Origin: Molanna angustata
Lineage: Eukaryota > Arthropoda > Insecta > Trichoptera > Molannidae
DNA length: 64,000 bases
Assembly: GCA_963576475.1 (NCBI GenBank)
Contig: OY754970.1
Span: 26,647,091 to 26,711,090 of the forward strand
Direction of reading: 5' to 3'
The notes beneath the pieces were generated by a model, which was not told the origin of the DNA, ran no database searches, and worked only from the letters and a program-made list of their open reading frames with translations. The position numbers and the translations under genes are program-made. Positions 1 through 12,020 of this stretch are shown in pieces; positions within the stretch are counted from its first letter, which is position 1; the number at the start of each line of letters is the position of its first letter.

Positions 1-903
1 TAGAATTATAGACGATTCAAATATATCAAAACACATATTCAAAAATAAAAAAAGAAAATACTGGAAATTGAAACAAATCAAAACAACAAAATCGAAAACT
101 ACTATTTTAGAAAGTTAAGTGCAATTTTAATTTGTGTTTAAATTTTTTAAATTCTTTTATCTGCTTTAATTCATTTGGGAGGCAATTGAAAAATTTTATT
201 CCCAAATAAAATTTTATAATAAAATAAATAAAACAAATAAAATAAATAAAATAAATAAAATAAATAAAATAAATAAAATAAATAAAATAAATAAAATAAA
301 TAAAATAAATAAAATAAATAAAATAAATAAAATAAATAAAATAAATAAAATAAATAAAATAAATTAAATAAATTAAATAAATAAAATAAATAAAATAAAT
401 AAAATAACTAAATAAAATAAATAAAATAAATACCTAATACCTACATACAATTATAGAGAAACAAAAGCTGAAATATAGATATTATAACATGCAGGTAAAT
501 ACCACCAGAGTCTACAATCTGAATCTACCCATTTGCATTCTATTTCCGGTTGGCTCTCTGATTGGTTGAGATCTCGTAGTATTAAGTCAAATGAGCTGTG
601 AAATTTTATATTAAATGCGAAAAATTAAAAGAATATTATATATTTAATTTATAATAATTTATAATTCAATTTATAAAGCAACTCGCTCACGCGAGTCGCT
701 ATTATTATTATACACAAACTTAAACCTAACCTAAGAATGCAGAAAAGAAACTCAGGGGCTAGACGCTACTGTAAATACCTACCTCTTATGTAGGTACCTA
801 CCTACTTAATTGATTATTATATTTCCCACATACAAGCTTTGCCTTATTGAGATCCTTACATATTTAATATTATGTCACATTAATATAGGTATTGTTACAG
901 ATT
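1..903. other. AT-rich intergenic DNA
   Basis: No coding region or splice pattern is visible. Apart from the simple repeat listed separately it holds a short GC hairpin near 678-695 (ACTCGC/GCGAGT) next to ATT-rich sequence, possibly the 3' end of an old retroelement, and TAGGTACC-type simple sequence near 780-810. Confidence 0.6.
222..431. repeat. (AATAAATAA)n minisatellite
   Basis: A 9-bp unit AATAAATAA is repeated almost perfectly for about 140 bp, then continues with point changes and AAATTAAAT interruptions from about 360 to 431. It lies in a long AT-only stretch and is most simply slippage-expanded simple sequence, perhaps seeded by a retroelement poly(A) tail. Confidence 0.95.
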
Positions 904-1140
904 GAGATGGTATAGGTACGGAAATGTTTGTAGAAGACCACCAGAATATACATTATACATATAGGGAATGTAGATCAAAACTTAAATGTGACGAGTAAAA
1001 GATCCAGATGTAGACCAAAGCGCAGATGGAAAGAAGTTACCCCAGAGGATGTGCAGAATCGTGGACAGTGGAAGCTAAGACGCAGAAAGCAGACCCCACC
1101 ATCGTGTGGGACAATTGCTGAGGAAAAGAAGAAGAATAAT
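904..1140 (+). pseudogene. non-LTR retrotransposon C-terminal remnant
   Basis: The + strand reads through a degraded version of the C-terminal tail common to insect endonuclease-reverse transcriptase ORFs: an RWYGHV-like start at about 904, then a basic GRPKRRW-type motif (here RCRPKRRWKE), then TPEDVQNRGQWKLRRRKQ at about 1040-1100. In the family the RPKRRW motif is followed by about 10 residues before TPEDVQDRGKW; here they are missing, so there is an internal deletion. Only the last 60 or so residues of a protein normally near 1000 residues remain. Nothing upstream reads as a polymerase domain. It is dead, 5'-truncated LINE debris. Clade cannot be assigned from so little sequence. Confidence 0.7.
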
Positions 1141-1904
1141 AGGTATATTGTTGTAACTATAACTATTTTTGTAAGGATTTAAAAATAAATAAAACATGTA
1201 GGTATGTATGTATATAAAACAGTAGGTAATAAATGTGTGATTAAGTTGCACTTACCTCACAGACTACGAACTAAAAATACAATCTACTTTCACATTGGCA
1301 TTTTGAAACAAATGACCTTTGTTATGAGGTTAATGAATTGTGTTGTAAATAATGAATTGGTGTTATGTAATGTTTTTTTTTTGTTGTTGTTATTGTTGTC
1401 AATTAAAATGATTGACGCTGATGATTATTAAAGCAATTAACTCAACATCAGATCAAAAGGCAAAGGGGGCGGTAGTGAGGATCTAATATGAGATGTGCCC
1501 ATAGGCGGTGAAATGATAAATTTGCCTCCGCCCGATCATTCCTATTTATTATTTTTTTTTACCCAACACGCCGTTGTTCTCATGTTACTAAAGCGGTCAT
1601 CAGTATAAACCGACGCATCTATCATTATTTATGCAAATATAACCAAGGTAAATGGAGATAATAATACCAATAAAAACTTACTTACATATTAATTTATTAA
1701 TTTTAAGTAAGAATATTTTTTTATAATGGTTTTTCCTTAGATTATATATGATACAGATACCTAGTCAGCGCAATGAATGTATGCCAACTAAAACTACGCT
1801 GAAACAGACGAATTTCACTCGCCCGGCCGTATACATAGGTACATCTACACGCACACCTACATAATACGTCCACCTACCGATCTACCGCCTCACACACAAT
1901 GTAA
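1141..1904. other. intergenic, no gene seen
   Basis: Mixed AT-rich sequence. The short open frame at 1204-1431 has no recognisable motif, poor composition for coding and no splice context. Nothing else supportable was seen. Confidence 0.5.
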
Positions 1905-1985
1905 AACGAGTGGGTTGTGGCCAACACTAAACTCTCCACACCATAGTAAGCGTTCATTTCTTCTTGAAATGTTGACAATCTCAAT

Positions 1986-2900
1986 ATGGTAAAAAATGCT
2001 TATATTGTATGAAATATTTTAATAAAAGCAGATAAATTTAGTTTCAAAGGGCGTAAGAACATTTTGAAAATTTTGACACGTGATATCATATTATGAAGAA
2101 ATTTTATGTTATCTTGGTATGGAAAGCTAATCAGTTTTAAGTTCAAGCTCTTTACACTATAACATGAAATCAAATTACTGAACTTTTCCATATATAAGAA
2201 ATTTATCTAATTATATATAGGTATGTATACAATTTTTCTAACGATAGTTTATTTTCATATTAAGATAGACAAACTATTTATGCAGTATGGTGAAGAATGC
2301 TTATGTTGTATGAAATATTTTAATAAAAGCAGATAAATTTTGTTTTAAAGAACGTGAGAGCATTTTGAAAATTTTGACACGTGATATCATATGAAGATAT
2401 TTTATGTTATCTATGGAAAGCTAATCAGTTTTACGTTCAAGACCTTTTCACTAAGTACCTATAACATTAAATCAAATTACTGAACTTTTCCATATATAAC
2501 TAATAAATTTATCTAATTATATAGGTACCTATATTTTTATTCATTCTTAATTTTACTACCAGGAATATAAATTTTCTAACGATAGTATATTTTTATGTTA
2601 AGATAGACAAACTTTTAATGCAGTATGGTGAAGAATGCTTATGTTGTATGAAATATTTTAATAAAAGCAGATAAATTTTATTTTAAAGAACGTGAGAGCA
2701 TTTTGAAAATTTTGACACGTGATATGATACGAAGAAATTTTATGATATCTATGAAAAGCTAATCAGTTCTAAGTTCAAGCTATTAATATTCTTATATCAA
2801 TATGAAATCAATGAACTGAACATTGCCAAATATAAAAAAATTCTCTTGTTACATATAAGTTTCATACAAAAATCCATTAAATAAAATATAATTTTTCAAA
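1986..2900 (+). repeat. tandem ~330-bp units of family A core
   Basis: Three consecutive units share the blocks ATGCTTATRTTGTATGAAAT, AAAGCAGATAAATTT, TTTTGACACGTGATATCAT and CTAATCAGTTYTAAGTTCAAG. The third unit (from about 2620) is the most diverged. These are the same units that form the long array at 42275-46260. Short open frames inside, such as 2000-2191 minus, are by-products. Confidence 0.85.
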
Positions 2901-3270
2901 CCGTTGAATAATTTTCTTTTAATATTGACCAACTTTGAATACTATTTTATGAAGATCCTTGGTGTTGTATAAAAAGTTGAAACCAAATAAAAATATCTCT
3001 AATTTCCAGGTCGTGAGAGTATTTTTTCAGTTTTAATAGATGAAATCATAAAGAAACTTTGAGAAAAATGACAGTTGTCTATGGAAAACTAATCAGCTCT
3101 AAGTTTATGGACTTAACACATATTATATCAATATGAAGTCAATCGGACGTATAGTTTGGGCTGCAGAGAGTACACAAAAAAAACAACGTAAATGATGAAT
3201 TCATAGAGAAGAAATCAAAAGTTGTCTATGGAAAACTAATCAGCTTTAGTTCTATGCACTTTACACATAT

Positions 3271-5464
3271 CGCACCTTTATAGTCATAGTGACACTACAA
3301 AATTGTGTGATTTTTAGTTATTAATACCAGCTATTTTAGATGAGCGCTATCTATTGAATACAGAAACACCAGATCTCTAGTTCAAATATTTACCACCAAT
3401 TGGCATTGTTGCGATTTGTATTTTTTCAAATTCGGTAACATTTCTTTTCGGTACAATGACACATTATGTTAAGTGTTGTGCAATTTCTTGACTTGGAAGG
3501 TTGTTTGTGCTGTTTAGTGACATATTTTGTTTAGAAACAGTTTTGCTTTAAAAAAATTGGTAAGTTTTTCTCCTTTTATTATATGCATAATGACATTATT
3601 TGTTAAGTGTCACTTTAATATTAACAGTTTAATATGGATAATGATATTGTTAACACGATTAATAACACTTTTTGTTTAATGTCACTTTAATAATAACAGT
3701 CTGATAAAAAATCGAAATCAATTATGTCACTTTTTATTTAATGTCAGTATGATAATAATATTTTTACATGGATTCAAATATCATTAATATCAATAATGTC
3801 ACTTATTGTTAAATTCCATTTCAATAATAACGCTTTGATATAGATTTTGATATTATTAAAACTAATAATGTCTATTATTTGTCACTTTAATTTTATTTGA
3901 TTAATATTCATTCAAATTCCGTTGATGTTATTCCTTTTTGTTTAATAACGCCTTAAAAATACTCAATCTCATGAAGTTGCAATAAAAACTGTAGGTTATA
4001 GTAATTTAAAGAAATTGTATAATTTTCAGTGTACCCATCCATCGAATATGAATCGCTTAAAGAGAATATTAAAAATGACTATGGAAAAGAACATAGGTAG
4101 AGAAAGTGGATGTAATTGATAACCAGTTATAAGACAAAAATGAAAATGAACAACAATCAGATTCTGATAATGCATCTAATACCTAATGATAAATAATATA
4201 ATTTGCCAACATCAAGGTGATAAGATTACCATATAGGAAAAAATGCAGATTCATATAAACGATAAAGAGGAAAACAAGGAAGAGAAACAAGCTGATAAAT
4301 CTAAACAAAACTAATTTTGTAGTTTCATGCTTTGAGCTTCGAGCTGTTATGCTAGTCCCAAAAGGTGATGTTTCCACTTTTTATTATAAATCCAAACTCA
4401 ATTTTACAATTTAATTTTTTTTTATTGAGCAAGGAACAGATCATTCAGAATGTTTTGTTTGGAAAAAAGAAGGTCATGGAGGAGTCAATGAAATTGGGTC
4501 CTGTTTATTAAAATATATGAAACAAAAAACACTTTCATGCAATAAGGCTGTAGATTAGGGAGACGCAGTTAACTCAACCAATGAGAGGAAAATAAAAAAA
4601 GTATCTGAAATCTGGTCCAATTTATGTACCAGACCAGCACATTGCCACTATTTGTAGCGCGATAAAAAGGGAAATCCATTTAAGGTACATGAAATAAGCC
4701 ACAACGATTTCCATAATATAAACAAAATCAACTATAGGTTTAAATACTCAAGAACCACAAACGGATGAGTCGGTCAAAATCACCGATGTTAAAATTGAAT
4801 GATGAAATTTCGATGTTAGAATTGAATAACAAGAAAAGGGTGATAAGCAAATTTTGATAAAAACAAGTTATTTCGAAGACTAAAAACAAACAGATTATAA
4901 ATTTAGATGCATTCTAAATTATTGTTTCTTTATAAATTAATAATACATTAGAAGAGAAGAAAAAATCAGATCTGAAAATACTGATAGATCATGGTCTAAT
5001 ACCCATCTAATTATAGTAAAACATTAATTATAGTAAATATTTTGTTTTAATATTGATATATATTTTAATTTTGTTTAATTTCTCAATAAAATAACAAAAA
5101 AAAACATTGTTTTTTTATTTAATTTTAAAGAAATATTACCATTTTATGTGTTTCAAGTCAATTTAGTGACACTATTACATCTTATGTTTATACAAACAGT
5201 TTAGCATTTGCTCATTTATTAATGTTCATAGTGACACTATAATTTTTGTATCAATAAAATTCCCATTAAATTTCAATCGTTTTACTTAATTTACTCAAAT
5301 ATATAATTCATGTTACATTTCCAAAAATATCACAAAAAAAAATATTTGAAAGAACTGCTATTACACAAAATTAAAGGTACCTAAATAAAAAAATCCAAAA
5401 CTTTAAGCCCTGATTGTGAAAAATGACGTTTTTTGTTTAGTGTCACTATAACTATTAAGGTGCG
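3271..5464 (+). mobile_element. nested 2.2-kb DNA transposon with ~30-bp TIRs
   Basis: The left end CGCACCTTTATAGTCATAG and right end (read in reverse) CGCACCTTAATAGTTATAG continue into TGACACTA on both sides, giving TIRs of about 30 bp. ATAT is present on both sides (3267-3270 and 5465-5468). The other family A copy reads CACATATGATGTTAATATG uninterrupted at about 46775-46793, which is the empty site. The data fit either a 4-bp ATAT target duplication, or a TA duplication with a TIR beginning TCGCACC. The interior has repeated TGTCACTTTAAT motifs and a decayed transposase-like reading frame at 4317-4740. The 4-bp option would suit Sola-like elements and the TA option Tc1-like elements; neither is proven. 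Confidence 0.85.
4317..4740 (+). pseudogene. decayed transposase-like ORF in the nested element
   Basis: Three blocks read in order on the + strand with stops and frame changes between them: SCFELRAVMLVPKGDVSTF followed by YYKSKLNF (about 4319-4410); FVWKKEGHGG and NEIGSCLLKYM (about 4436-4558); and CTRPAHCHYL, stop, then NPFKVHEISHNDF (about 4625-4735). This order (a leader ending in xxYYKxKL, a W-containing GRGSxEIGSCLLKY block, then PAHW..KKxNPFxVxxxxxxDF) matches, from memory, a transposase-derived family common in arthropod genomes whose intact members carry an SDNCxGQN-type motif between the last two blocks. That middle block, normally about 100 residues, is not recognisable here. The copy is inactive. 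Its place inside a TIR-bounded insertion supports calling it the remains of the element's own transposase. Superfamily not assigned. Confidence 0.5.
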
Positions 5465-5533
5465 ATATGATGTTAATATGAAGTCAATCGGACTTTTAGT
5501 TTGGGCTGTAGAGAGGACACAAAAAGGATTTTC

Positions 5534-5570
5534 CGTACGCCGTACGCCGTACGCCATACGCCATACATAC
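5534..5570. repeat. CGTACGC heptamer tract, family A copy 1
   Basis: About five units of the 7-mer CGTACGC, with CGCCATA variants at the right. In this copy the tract reads GTACGCC on the element's forward strand, opposite to the long array in copy 2. Confidence 0.85.
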
Positions 5571-5700
5571 AAACACATCATGACGAAACTCACACTGTGC
5601 ACTCTCTTCATGATACCCTTTGAGAAATTGATGTAAAAAAATACGCTTAAAAATTGTGAAATCATGACTCTCCACTATTCCATAGTGTGGAGAGTAAAAA

Positions 5701-6873
5701 ACTTGTCATACATTTGAATTCGAAATTTGTACTACACGCGGCTTCTGTAAGTACCTTATAATTCTATGGGTTTTTCCTATATTAGAAATATATATTTTTT
5801 TATTCTTTTTGTGTTGCTTTTGGTTTTGTAATTGTGTGTTTTGTTTAAAATTAATAATTATTTGTTTTGTTTTTTTTATGTGTATAACCTAAGCAATAAA
5901 GAGCTGCTGGCTTTCCTAAATACAAGCTTCTTGCTTAAATTAGGAATGGAATCATTCATTATTGAGATATGTAACATGTAATATTAGGTATATGCAATTA
6001 TAAAGTAGGTATACCTACATGTATAGTTATTTAAACAAACAAAGAAATGAAAGTGTTGAAAATATACAAATCAAATTTTTATTCATATTACCTATTATTG
6101 TAATTTCATTGAATTAGATACAGATTCATGCATTGTGAAATACTATAATCGAAATTCATTATCATTAAATCTGAAATAGAAATTTATTATTATCAAATTT
6201 CGATTACATGGTTTCACGTTTCACCCGAACGAGAAGTTGATGAAAATCTTAAAATTAAGGAAATATTTACTTTTGAATTATATGAAAGGTATCCAAATTT
6301 GAATTATATAACTAGCTACATATAAACCACTATTTATAACTAGTTATACCTATAATTCGAATATGCATGGTTAGTATTAAGTAGCACAAAATATCCGCCG
6401 AATCATTAAATGATTTATACGAAAGTTTTTTTTCGAAAGGAGTTAGCTCGCAAATTCGTCCCTATGTTGGTAGGTATATATTTCTATAGATTCCCAACGT
6501 ATCATCGTATTTATGAAAATTTAAATTATGCACGGTGACTTTGTATTTTTTTGGAAAATAGCTCGTTCATGGTTGAAAGTAGCGACATCGTAAAAAGAAA
6601 GATTGAATGGGAAATAAATGAAGAAACGGTAGGATTCAATGGTGTGATAATAGAAAATTGATGACATAAAAGATGAGATCCCTCGCCATTGAATTGTAAG
6701 GTGGGCGAATAGGAAGTATTTACCTACTTATTAGGTACATAGAAATAGGAAAGGGTGACATTTGACACAGGTTCTTCGATACACGACATTTACCTATTCC
6801 CGATATTTCAAAAAATCAACGTAATGAAATTTGTATTATCTATACCTACTTAAAATAAATGTAGGTATAGTTA
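5701..6873. other. AT-rich intergenic DNA
   Basis: No coding region, RNA gene or clear element boundary was seen. It contains scattered TAGGTA simple sequence and short A/T tracts. Confidence 0.5.
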
Positions 6874-6955
6874 AAATATACTTTGATTTCATAAAATTGT
6901 TCAATACTATGGCTATTTCATTGAAATCTAATGCAGTCAAACGACTCAATTTTGG
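6874..6955 (+). mobile_element. partial copy of small TIR MITE
   Basis: It shares ACTTTGATTTCATAAAATTG and TTTCATTGAAATYTRATRC with the complete MITE at 7520-7625, in the same orientation. Its right TIR is lost where the hairpin at 6959-7005 begins. Confidence 0.7.
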
Positions 6956-6958
6956 ACT

Positions 6959-7005
6959 CTTTGTTCAAGAAACACCCAGCCTAAGGCTGTATTTCTTGAA
7001 CAAAG
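6959..7005. repeat. 47-bp perfect hairpin
   Basis: CTTTGTTCAAGAAA at 6959-6972 pairs perfectly with TTTCTTGAACAAAG at 6992-7005. The interior CAGCCTAAGGCTG is itself self-complementary. It sits exactly where the neighbouring MITE copy loses its right end, so it may be a tiny palindromic insertion. Confidence 0.8.
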
Positions 7006-7034
7006 GTCAAAGTAAAAGTACCTATAGTTTAAAT

Positions 7035-7180
7035 GGGTCGGTGGCAGAGCGGTTAGCGCGCTGGGCTAGTAATCCAGTGGTCGCGAGTTCGAATCCTGCA
7101 TCGACCGATTTCGTTCACCTAAGCACAAGCATTTATTTGCTTGTTTTAGGGAACGTAGGAAGATGTATATGTACTTGTTT
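7035..7180 (+). mobile_element. tRNA-Thr-derived SINE, copy 1
   Basis: The head (7035-7107) folds as a tRNA: acceptor GGTCGGT with ATCGACC, A box TGGCAGAGCGG, anticodon stem CTGGG/TCCAG with loop CTAGTAA (anticodon AGT, Thr) and B box GTTCGAATCC. Its T stem has weak pairs and the D stem is poor. The tail after the head (CGATTTCGTTC..GCACAAGCATT..TTTAGGGAA..ATGTATATG) is shared with the copy at 53314-53465, where the anticodon is TGT. A shared non-tRNA body at two loci with different anticodons identifies a SINE family rather than two tRNA genes. Confidence 0.85.
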
Positions 7181-7239
7181 AACAAGGACATATTCATTTT
7201 TTTATTAAAAAAAAAATATTTTATTGACGATGAGACGAT

Positions 7240-7400
7240 GTTGGGATATCATAGAACCAGGGACTCAGGCACCTACAGGGCTTACGACCTGTCATCGGCT
7301 GGCTTACGTGATTACTTTATGCGCTTGCGCAACGTTCACCAATTATGCCTTTATTGAGTTCCCTTATCAATGTAATTTTTGAAAATTCTATATATTTGAA
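7240..7400 (+). mobile_element. half copy of the GGAGAACC MITE
   Basis: GAACCAGGGACTC..CTACAGGGCTTACGACCTGTCATCGGCTGG..TTACG..TGCGCTTG..TTGAGTTCCC matches the left half of the complete MITE at 17019-17305 in the foldback loop. The right TIR arm is missing. Confidence 0.75.
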
Positions 7401-7519
7401 TAATGTGTAAATATTTCACCTGAATAATACGAAATTTTACTATTGCCATCTATGAGGCAACGAAGAAATCATTTTTTGTAACGCCATCTATTGAGAAATT
7501 AGTAGTTATATTTGTAAAC

Positions 7520-7625
7520 AAATACTTTGATTTCATAAAATTGTTCGAAACTATTGGTTTTTTCATTGAAATTTGATACCGTTAGACGAAGCAATTTTGA
7601 ACAATTTTATGAAATCAAAGTATTT
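7520..7625. mobile_element. 106-bp TIR MITE
   Basis: AAATACTTTGATTTCATAAA at 7520 is repeated inverted, ending at 7625, giving TIRs of about 27 bp (through AATTGTTC) around a 50-bp spacer. No clear target duplication was seen. A related partial copy lies at 6874-6955. Confidence 0.8.
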
Positions 7626-9208
7626 TAACTATGCTTTTACTGATACTTTTGTTAAAACAACGCCTATGGATAGGTACTACGAATCGATTTAAGACGTTTT
7701 ATAGATTGATTATTGGAATGATTATTGCTCTGGACTGGTAGGTATGTGTTACCCAGAAGATATATAGACACAAGTTTGAATAGGTAGCTATATACTTGAT
7801 TGACTTTTTTTGTTATTATTTAGTTTATGTATTTGTACATAATATACCTACTTTAAAAAATTGAAGGATAGACCGGACCTTATACTTAACTAGTAAAAGA
7901 AGATAAAATAGGTTGATATTGTATTAAACCGACTAAGGTATGATTGTATGAAGAATTTATCATTCATAAGATTTTTCTATAAGGCATAATATGCATTTTG
8001 ACTATTAGAGTAGGTAAGTATGATTAATGGAAGATGGCATAATATGTCGAAAACATTAATTCATAATATTATTTTAAGATAGTATTTATCAATACCTATT
8101 TTTAAACAGTTTACCTACCTCAGTCGTGAAATTCACTATGTGACTATGTTTGAATAAAAAATAAAGCAAAGTTATAACTTGAATTTTGATTCCAGATCTG
8201 ATACAACCATTTTCCAATTTTCTCTCGTCGTTTTTATCTGTTCAGTACGATTCTTCGGGAGAATCGTAAAAATTCTGACCTTTCCATCGTTTCAGTGGGT
8301 TTTTATTTATATTACTTCCATAATGTAAAATTAATTAACAAAACATTTCACTTTAGAGTAGCTGTTCCGCTTCATCGTTTCAATTCTCAACATCCCCAAT
8401 CGTTTGTCTTCTCCTCCAGGACGTCATAAATCCTGTACCATCACAGTCAGCCTGCAGGGGTGGGGTGAACGTGGATGTGGAAATATTAATTGAAACAACA
8501 CCCCACAAAAAGGTTTCCCACCCCCTCAGCCGACCTGCCCCACCCGCGCAGTCAGGGTGTTTAGGGGTGAGTTGTATGTTTCCTGGAATAAAAATGTCAG
8601 ACGGCGTGGAATAAGGGTTGAAAATAAATAATAAATAATGGCTTTTTTTTAACAATACTATATTTAAAGGAGTAAAAATACTTTTTCAACAGACACGATA
8701 TCTACCTGTGCTGTGCTGTGTTTGCCACCTGTTTCAGATATTCTAAACCTTTTGTGACTTGTAGACCCCATTGTCAAAAATTGATATAAAATCACATGTG
8801 AGATGGCTGTCTTTATTGAATACCATATTTTACTGGAAGTTGGCGATTTTCAAGGTGGTTCAAGACTTTTAACCACGGTTCAGATCTTGCGTTTCTGCTG
8901 CTTTGTCAAATTATGGCCAGAAATTGGTCACAATTTGACCCTGCATTTTGTGTAGTGGTCAGCGCTTTACTCTTTCATTTCATAATACATTGAAAATCAC
9001 AAAACATTATATATTATTTATTTTTTTCATTCAATTTATATATTATTTTAGTAATTGGCAATTCGAAGTTTTGAAAGTGGCTTATGACAATTTTATAGTA
9101 GGTACGACATAAAACAGTTGACAGTGAGTAAGTAAGTGAAAATCCTTGTCAGGATTGTTGTTCATTCCAAACAATTCTGAATTTCGAAAAATCATGTAAA
9201 TTATTGCA
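7626..9208. other. intergenic left flank of the foldback
   Basis: No convincing gene. A GC-richer island at about 8400-8590 has an open minus-strand frame (8380-8655) without recognisable motifs. The rest is AT-rich. Confidence 0.45.
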
Positions 9209-9216
9209 GTTGAATT
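9209..9216. repeat. 8-bp target-site duplication, left
   Basis: GTTGAATT lies immediately outside the left TIR and is repeated exactly at 41030-41037 outside the right TIR. Confidence 0.85.
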
Positions 9217-9484
9217 ATGTGGCTGAAGTTTCGAACGTTCTAACGGAACGAACTAACGGATCAATGGTCAGGATACAATAGTGATAACCCAAGGAAAAAA
9301 TATTTTTTATTTATTTATTTATTTATTATATATATTTTATTTGTAGTTTTAATTGCTTGTTTATTTATTTATTTATGCATTAACTAGTTTTTTTTAATTA
9401 TTTACTTATTTATGCATAAATGAACGATAAAATAAACGGAAAAAAATTGAAAATAATCTGAATATAAATAAAGTAAACGTCGTT
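9217..9484 (+). repeat. left terminal inverted repeat, unique module
   Basis: It begins ATGTGGCTGAAGTTTCGAAC and runs through a TTTA-rich stretch to the CCATATAGGGTAACC start of the satellite. It aligns with the reverse complement of 40761-41029 with only about two visible differences, so the ends are young or homogenised. Confidence 0.9.
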
Positions 9485-12020
9485 ATACCCCACCATATAG
9501 GGTAACCAGCGACAGGTTTGCGGAAACGCATAACCTAATAATATAAAGCATTACACATGCGTGTATACCCACACACATTTTTTTATAATCTACGTACTTA
9601 CTAAATATAAATACACCACCATGAAGGGTATCAGCGACAGGTTTGCGGAAACGCATAACCTAAAAAAATAAAGGACTACACATGCGTGTATGCCCACGCA
9701 CATTTTATTTATAATAAACGTACTTAGTGAATATAAATACACCACCATGTAGGGTAACCAGCGACAGGTTTGCGAAAACGCATAACCTAAGAAAATTATG
9801 CACTACACATGCATGTATGCCCACGCACATTTTTTTTATAATTTACGTACTTAGTGAATATAAATACACCACCATGTAGGGTAACCAGCGACAGATTTGC
9901 GGATAACCTAATAAAATAAAGCACTACACATTCGTGTATGCCCACGCACATTTTATTATAATTTAAGTACTTACTGAATATACATACACCACCATGTGGG
10001 GTAACCAGCGACAGGTTTGAGGAAACGCATAACCTAATAAAATAAAGCACTACAAATGCGTGTATGCCCACGCACATTTTTTATAATTTACGTACTAACT
10101 GAATATAAATACACCACCATGAAGGGTAATCAGCGACAGGTTTGCGGAAACGAATAACCTAATAAAATTAAGCACTACACAGGCGTGTATTCCCACGCAC
10201 ATTTTTTTATAATTTACATACTTACTGAATATAAATTCACCATAATATATGGGAACCAGCGACAGGTTTGCGGAAACGTATAACCTAATAAAATAAAGGA
10301 CTACACATGCGTGTATGCCCACGCACATTTTTTTTATAATAAACGTACTTAGTGAATATAAATACACCACCATGTAGGGTAACCAGCGACAGGTCTGCGA
10401 AAACGCATAACCTAAGAAAATTATGCACTACACATGCATGTATGCCCACGCACATTTTTTTTATAATATACGTACTTAGTGAATATAAATACACCACCAT
10501 GTAGGGTAACCAGCGACAGATTTGCGGATAACCTAATAAAATAAAGCACTACACATTCGTGTATGCCCACGCACATTTTATTATAATTTAAGTACTTACT
10601 GAATATAAATACACCACCATGTGGGGTAACCAGCGACAGGTTTGCGGAAACGCATAACCTAATAAAATAAAGCACTACACATTCGTGTATGCCCACGCAC
10701 ATTTTATTATAATTTAAGTACTTACTGAATATACATACACCACCATGTGGGGTAACCAGCGACAGGTTTGAGGAAACGCATAACCTAATAAAATAAAGCA
10801 CTACAAATGCGTGTATGCCCACGCACATTTTTTATAATTTACGTACTAACTGAATATAAATACACCACCATGAAGGGTAATCAGCGACAGGTTTGCGGAA
10901 ACGCATAACCTAATAAAATTAAGCACTACACAGGCGTGTATGCCCACGCACATTTTTTTATAATTTACATTCTTACTGAATATAAATTCACCACCATATA
11001 TGGGAACCAGCGACAGGTTTGCGGAAACGCATAACCTAATAAAATAAAGGACTACACATGCGTGTATGCCCACGCACATTTTTTTTTTAATAAACGTACT
11101 TAGTGAATATAAATACACCAGCATGTAGGGTAATCAGCGACAGGTTTGCGAAAACGCATAACCTAAGAAAATTATGCACTACACATGCATGTATGCCCAC
11201 GCACATTTTTTTTATAATATACGTACTTAGTGAATATAAATACACCACCATGTAGGGCAACCAGCTACAGATTTGCGGATAACCTAATAAAATAAAGCAC
11301 TACACATTCGTGTATGCCCACGCACATTTTATTATAATTTAAGTACTTACTGAATATAAATACACCACCATGTGGGGTAACCAGCGACAGGTTTGCGGAA
11401 ACGCATAACCTAATAAAATAAATCACTACACATTCGTGTAAGCCCACGCACATTTTATTATAATTTAAGTACTTACTGGATATAAATACACCACCATGTG
11501 GGGTAACCAGCGACAGGTTTGCGGAAACGCATTACCTAATAAAATAAAGCACATTTTTTATAATTTACGTACTAACTGAATATAAATACACCACCATGAA
11601 GGGTAATCAGCGACAGGTTTGCGGAAACGCATAACCTAATAAAATTAAGCACTACACATGCGTGTATGCCCACTATGCACATTTTTTTTATAATTTACGT
11701 ACTAACTGGATATAAATAAAGTCAACCTCGTTATACCCCACCATGTAGGGTAACCATTGACAGTTTGCGGATACGCATAAACTAATAAAATAAAGCATTA
11801 CACATGCGGGTATGCCCACACACATTTTTTAATAATTTACGTACTTACTGAAAATAAATAAAGTAAACCTCGATATACCTCACCATGTAGGGTAAACAGC
11901 GGCAGGTTTGCGGATACGCATAACCTAATTAAATAAAACATTACACATGCGTGTATGCCCACTCAAGTATATTTTTATATTTTACGTACTTACTGAATAT
12001 AAATAAAGTAAACCTCGATA
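9485..12020 (-). repeat. ~125-bp satellite, left arm (~20 copies)
   Basis: Monomers recur every 120-127 bp with the landmarks ACCAGCGACAGGTTTGCGG, ACGCATAACCTAATAAA, CATGCGTGTATGCCCACGCA and TATAAATACACCACCATG. A 751-bp higher-order unit is visible (the stretch from about 9740 repeats from about 10490). The last three monomers (11700-12020) are the most diverged and carry AATAAAGTAAACCTCG. Several monomers are 126 bp long and stay open on the minus strand, giving false ORFs. Confidence 0.97.

Larger units (their letters stand above)
1905..5700 (+). mobile_element. family A repeat element, copy 1 (interrupted)
   Basis: The element starts AACGAGTGGGTTGTGG..CTCTCCACACCATAG and ends CATGACTCTCCACTATTCC..GTGTGGAGAGTAAAAA. 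The same ends bound the copy at 42219-47115, and related ends occur on the minus strand at 48558-49497 and near 52173-52926. The ACTCTCCACAC block is inverted at the two ends, so it behaves like a short terminal inverted repeat. Inside are about three tandem units of roughly 330 bp (1986-2900), a linker, a CGTACGC heptamer tract and a 2.2-kb foreign insertion (3271-5464). Without that insertion it is about 1.6 kb. No coding capacity is seen outside the insertion, so it is a non-autonomous element of unknown class. Confidence 0.75.

Noticed and set aside
1905..5700. Family A as a Helitron because of its terminal hairpin
   Set aside because: The hairpin is followed by GAGTAAAAA rather than CTRR, and the other end does not begin TC; the class is left open.
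7035..7107. Functional tRNA-Thr(AGU) gene
   Set aside because: Weak D and T stems, and a shared non-tRNA body with the copy at 53314; better explained as a SINE.
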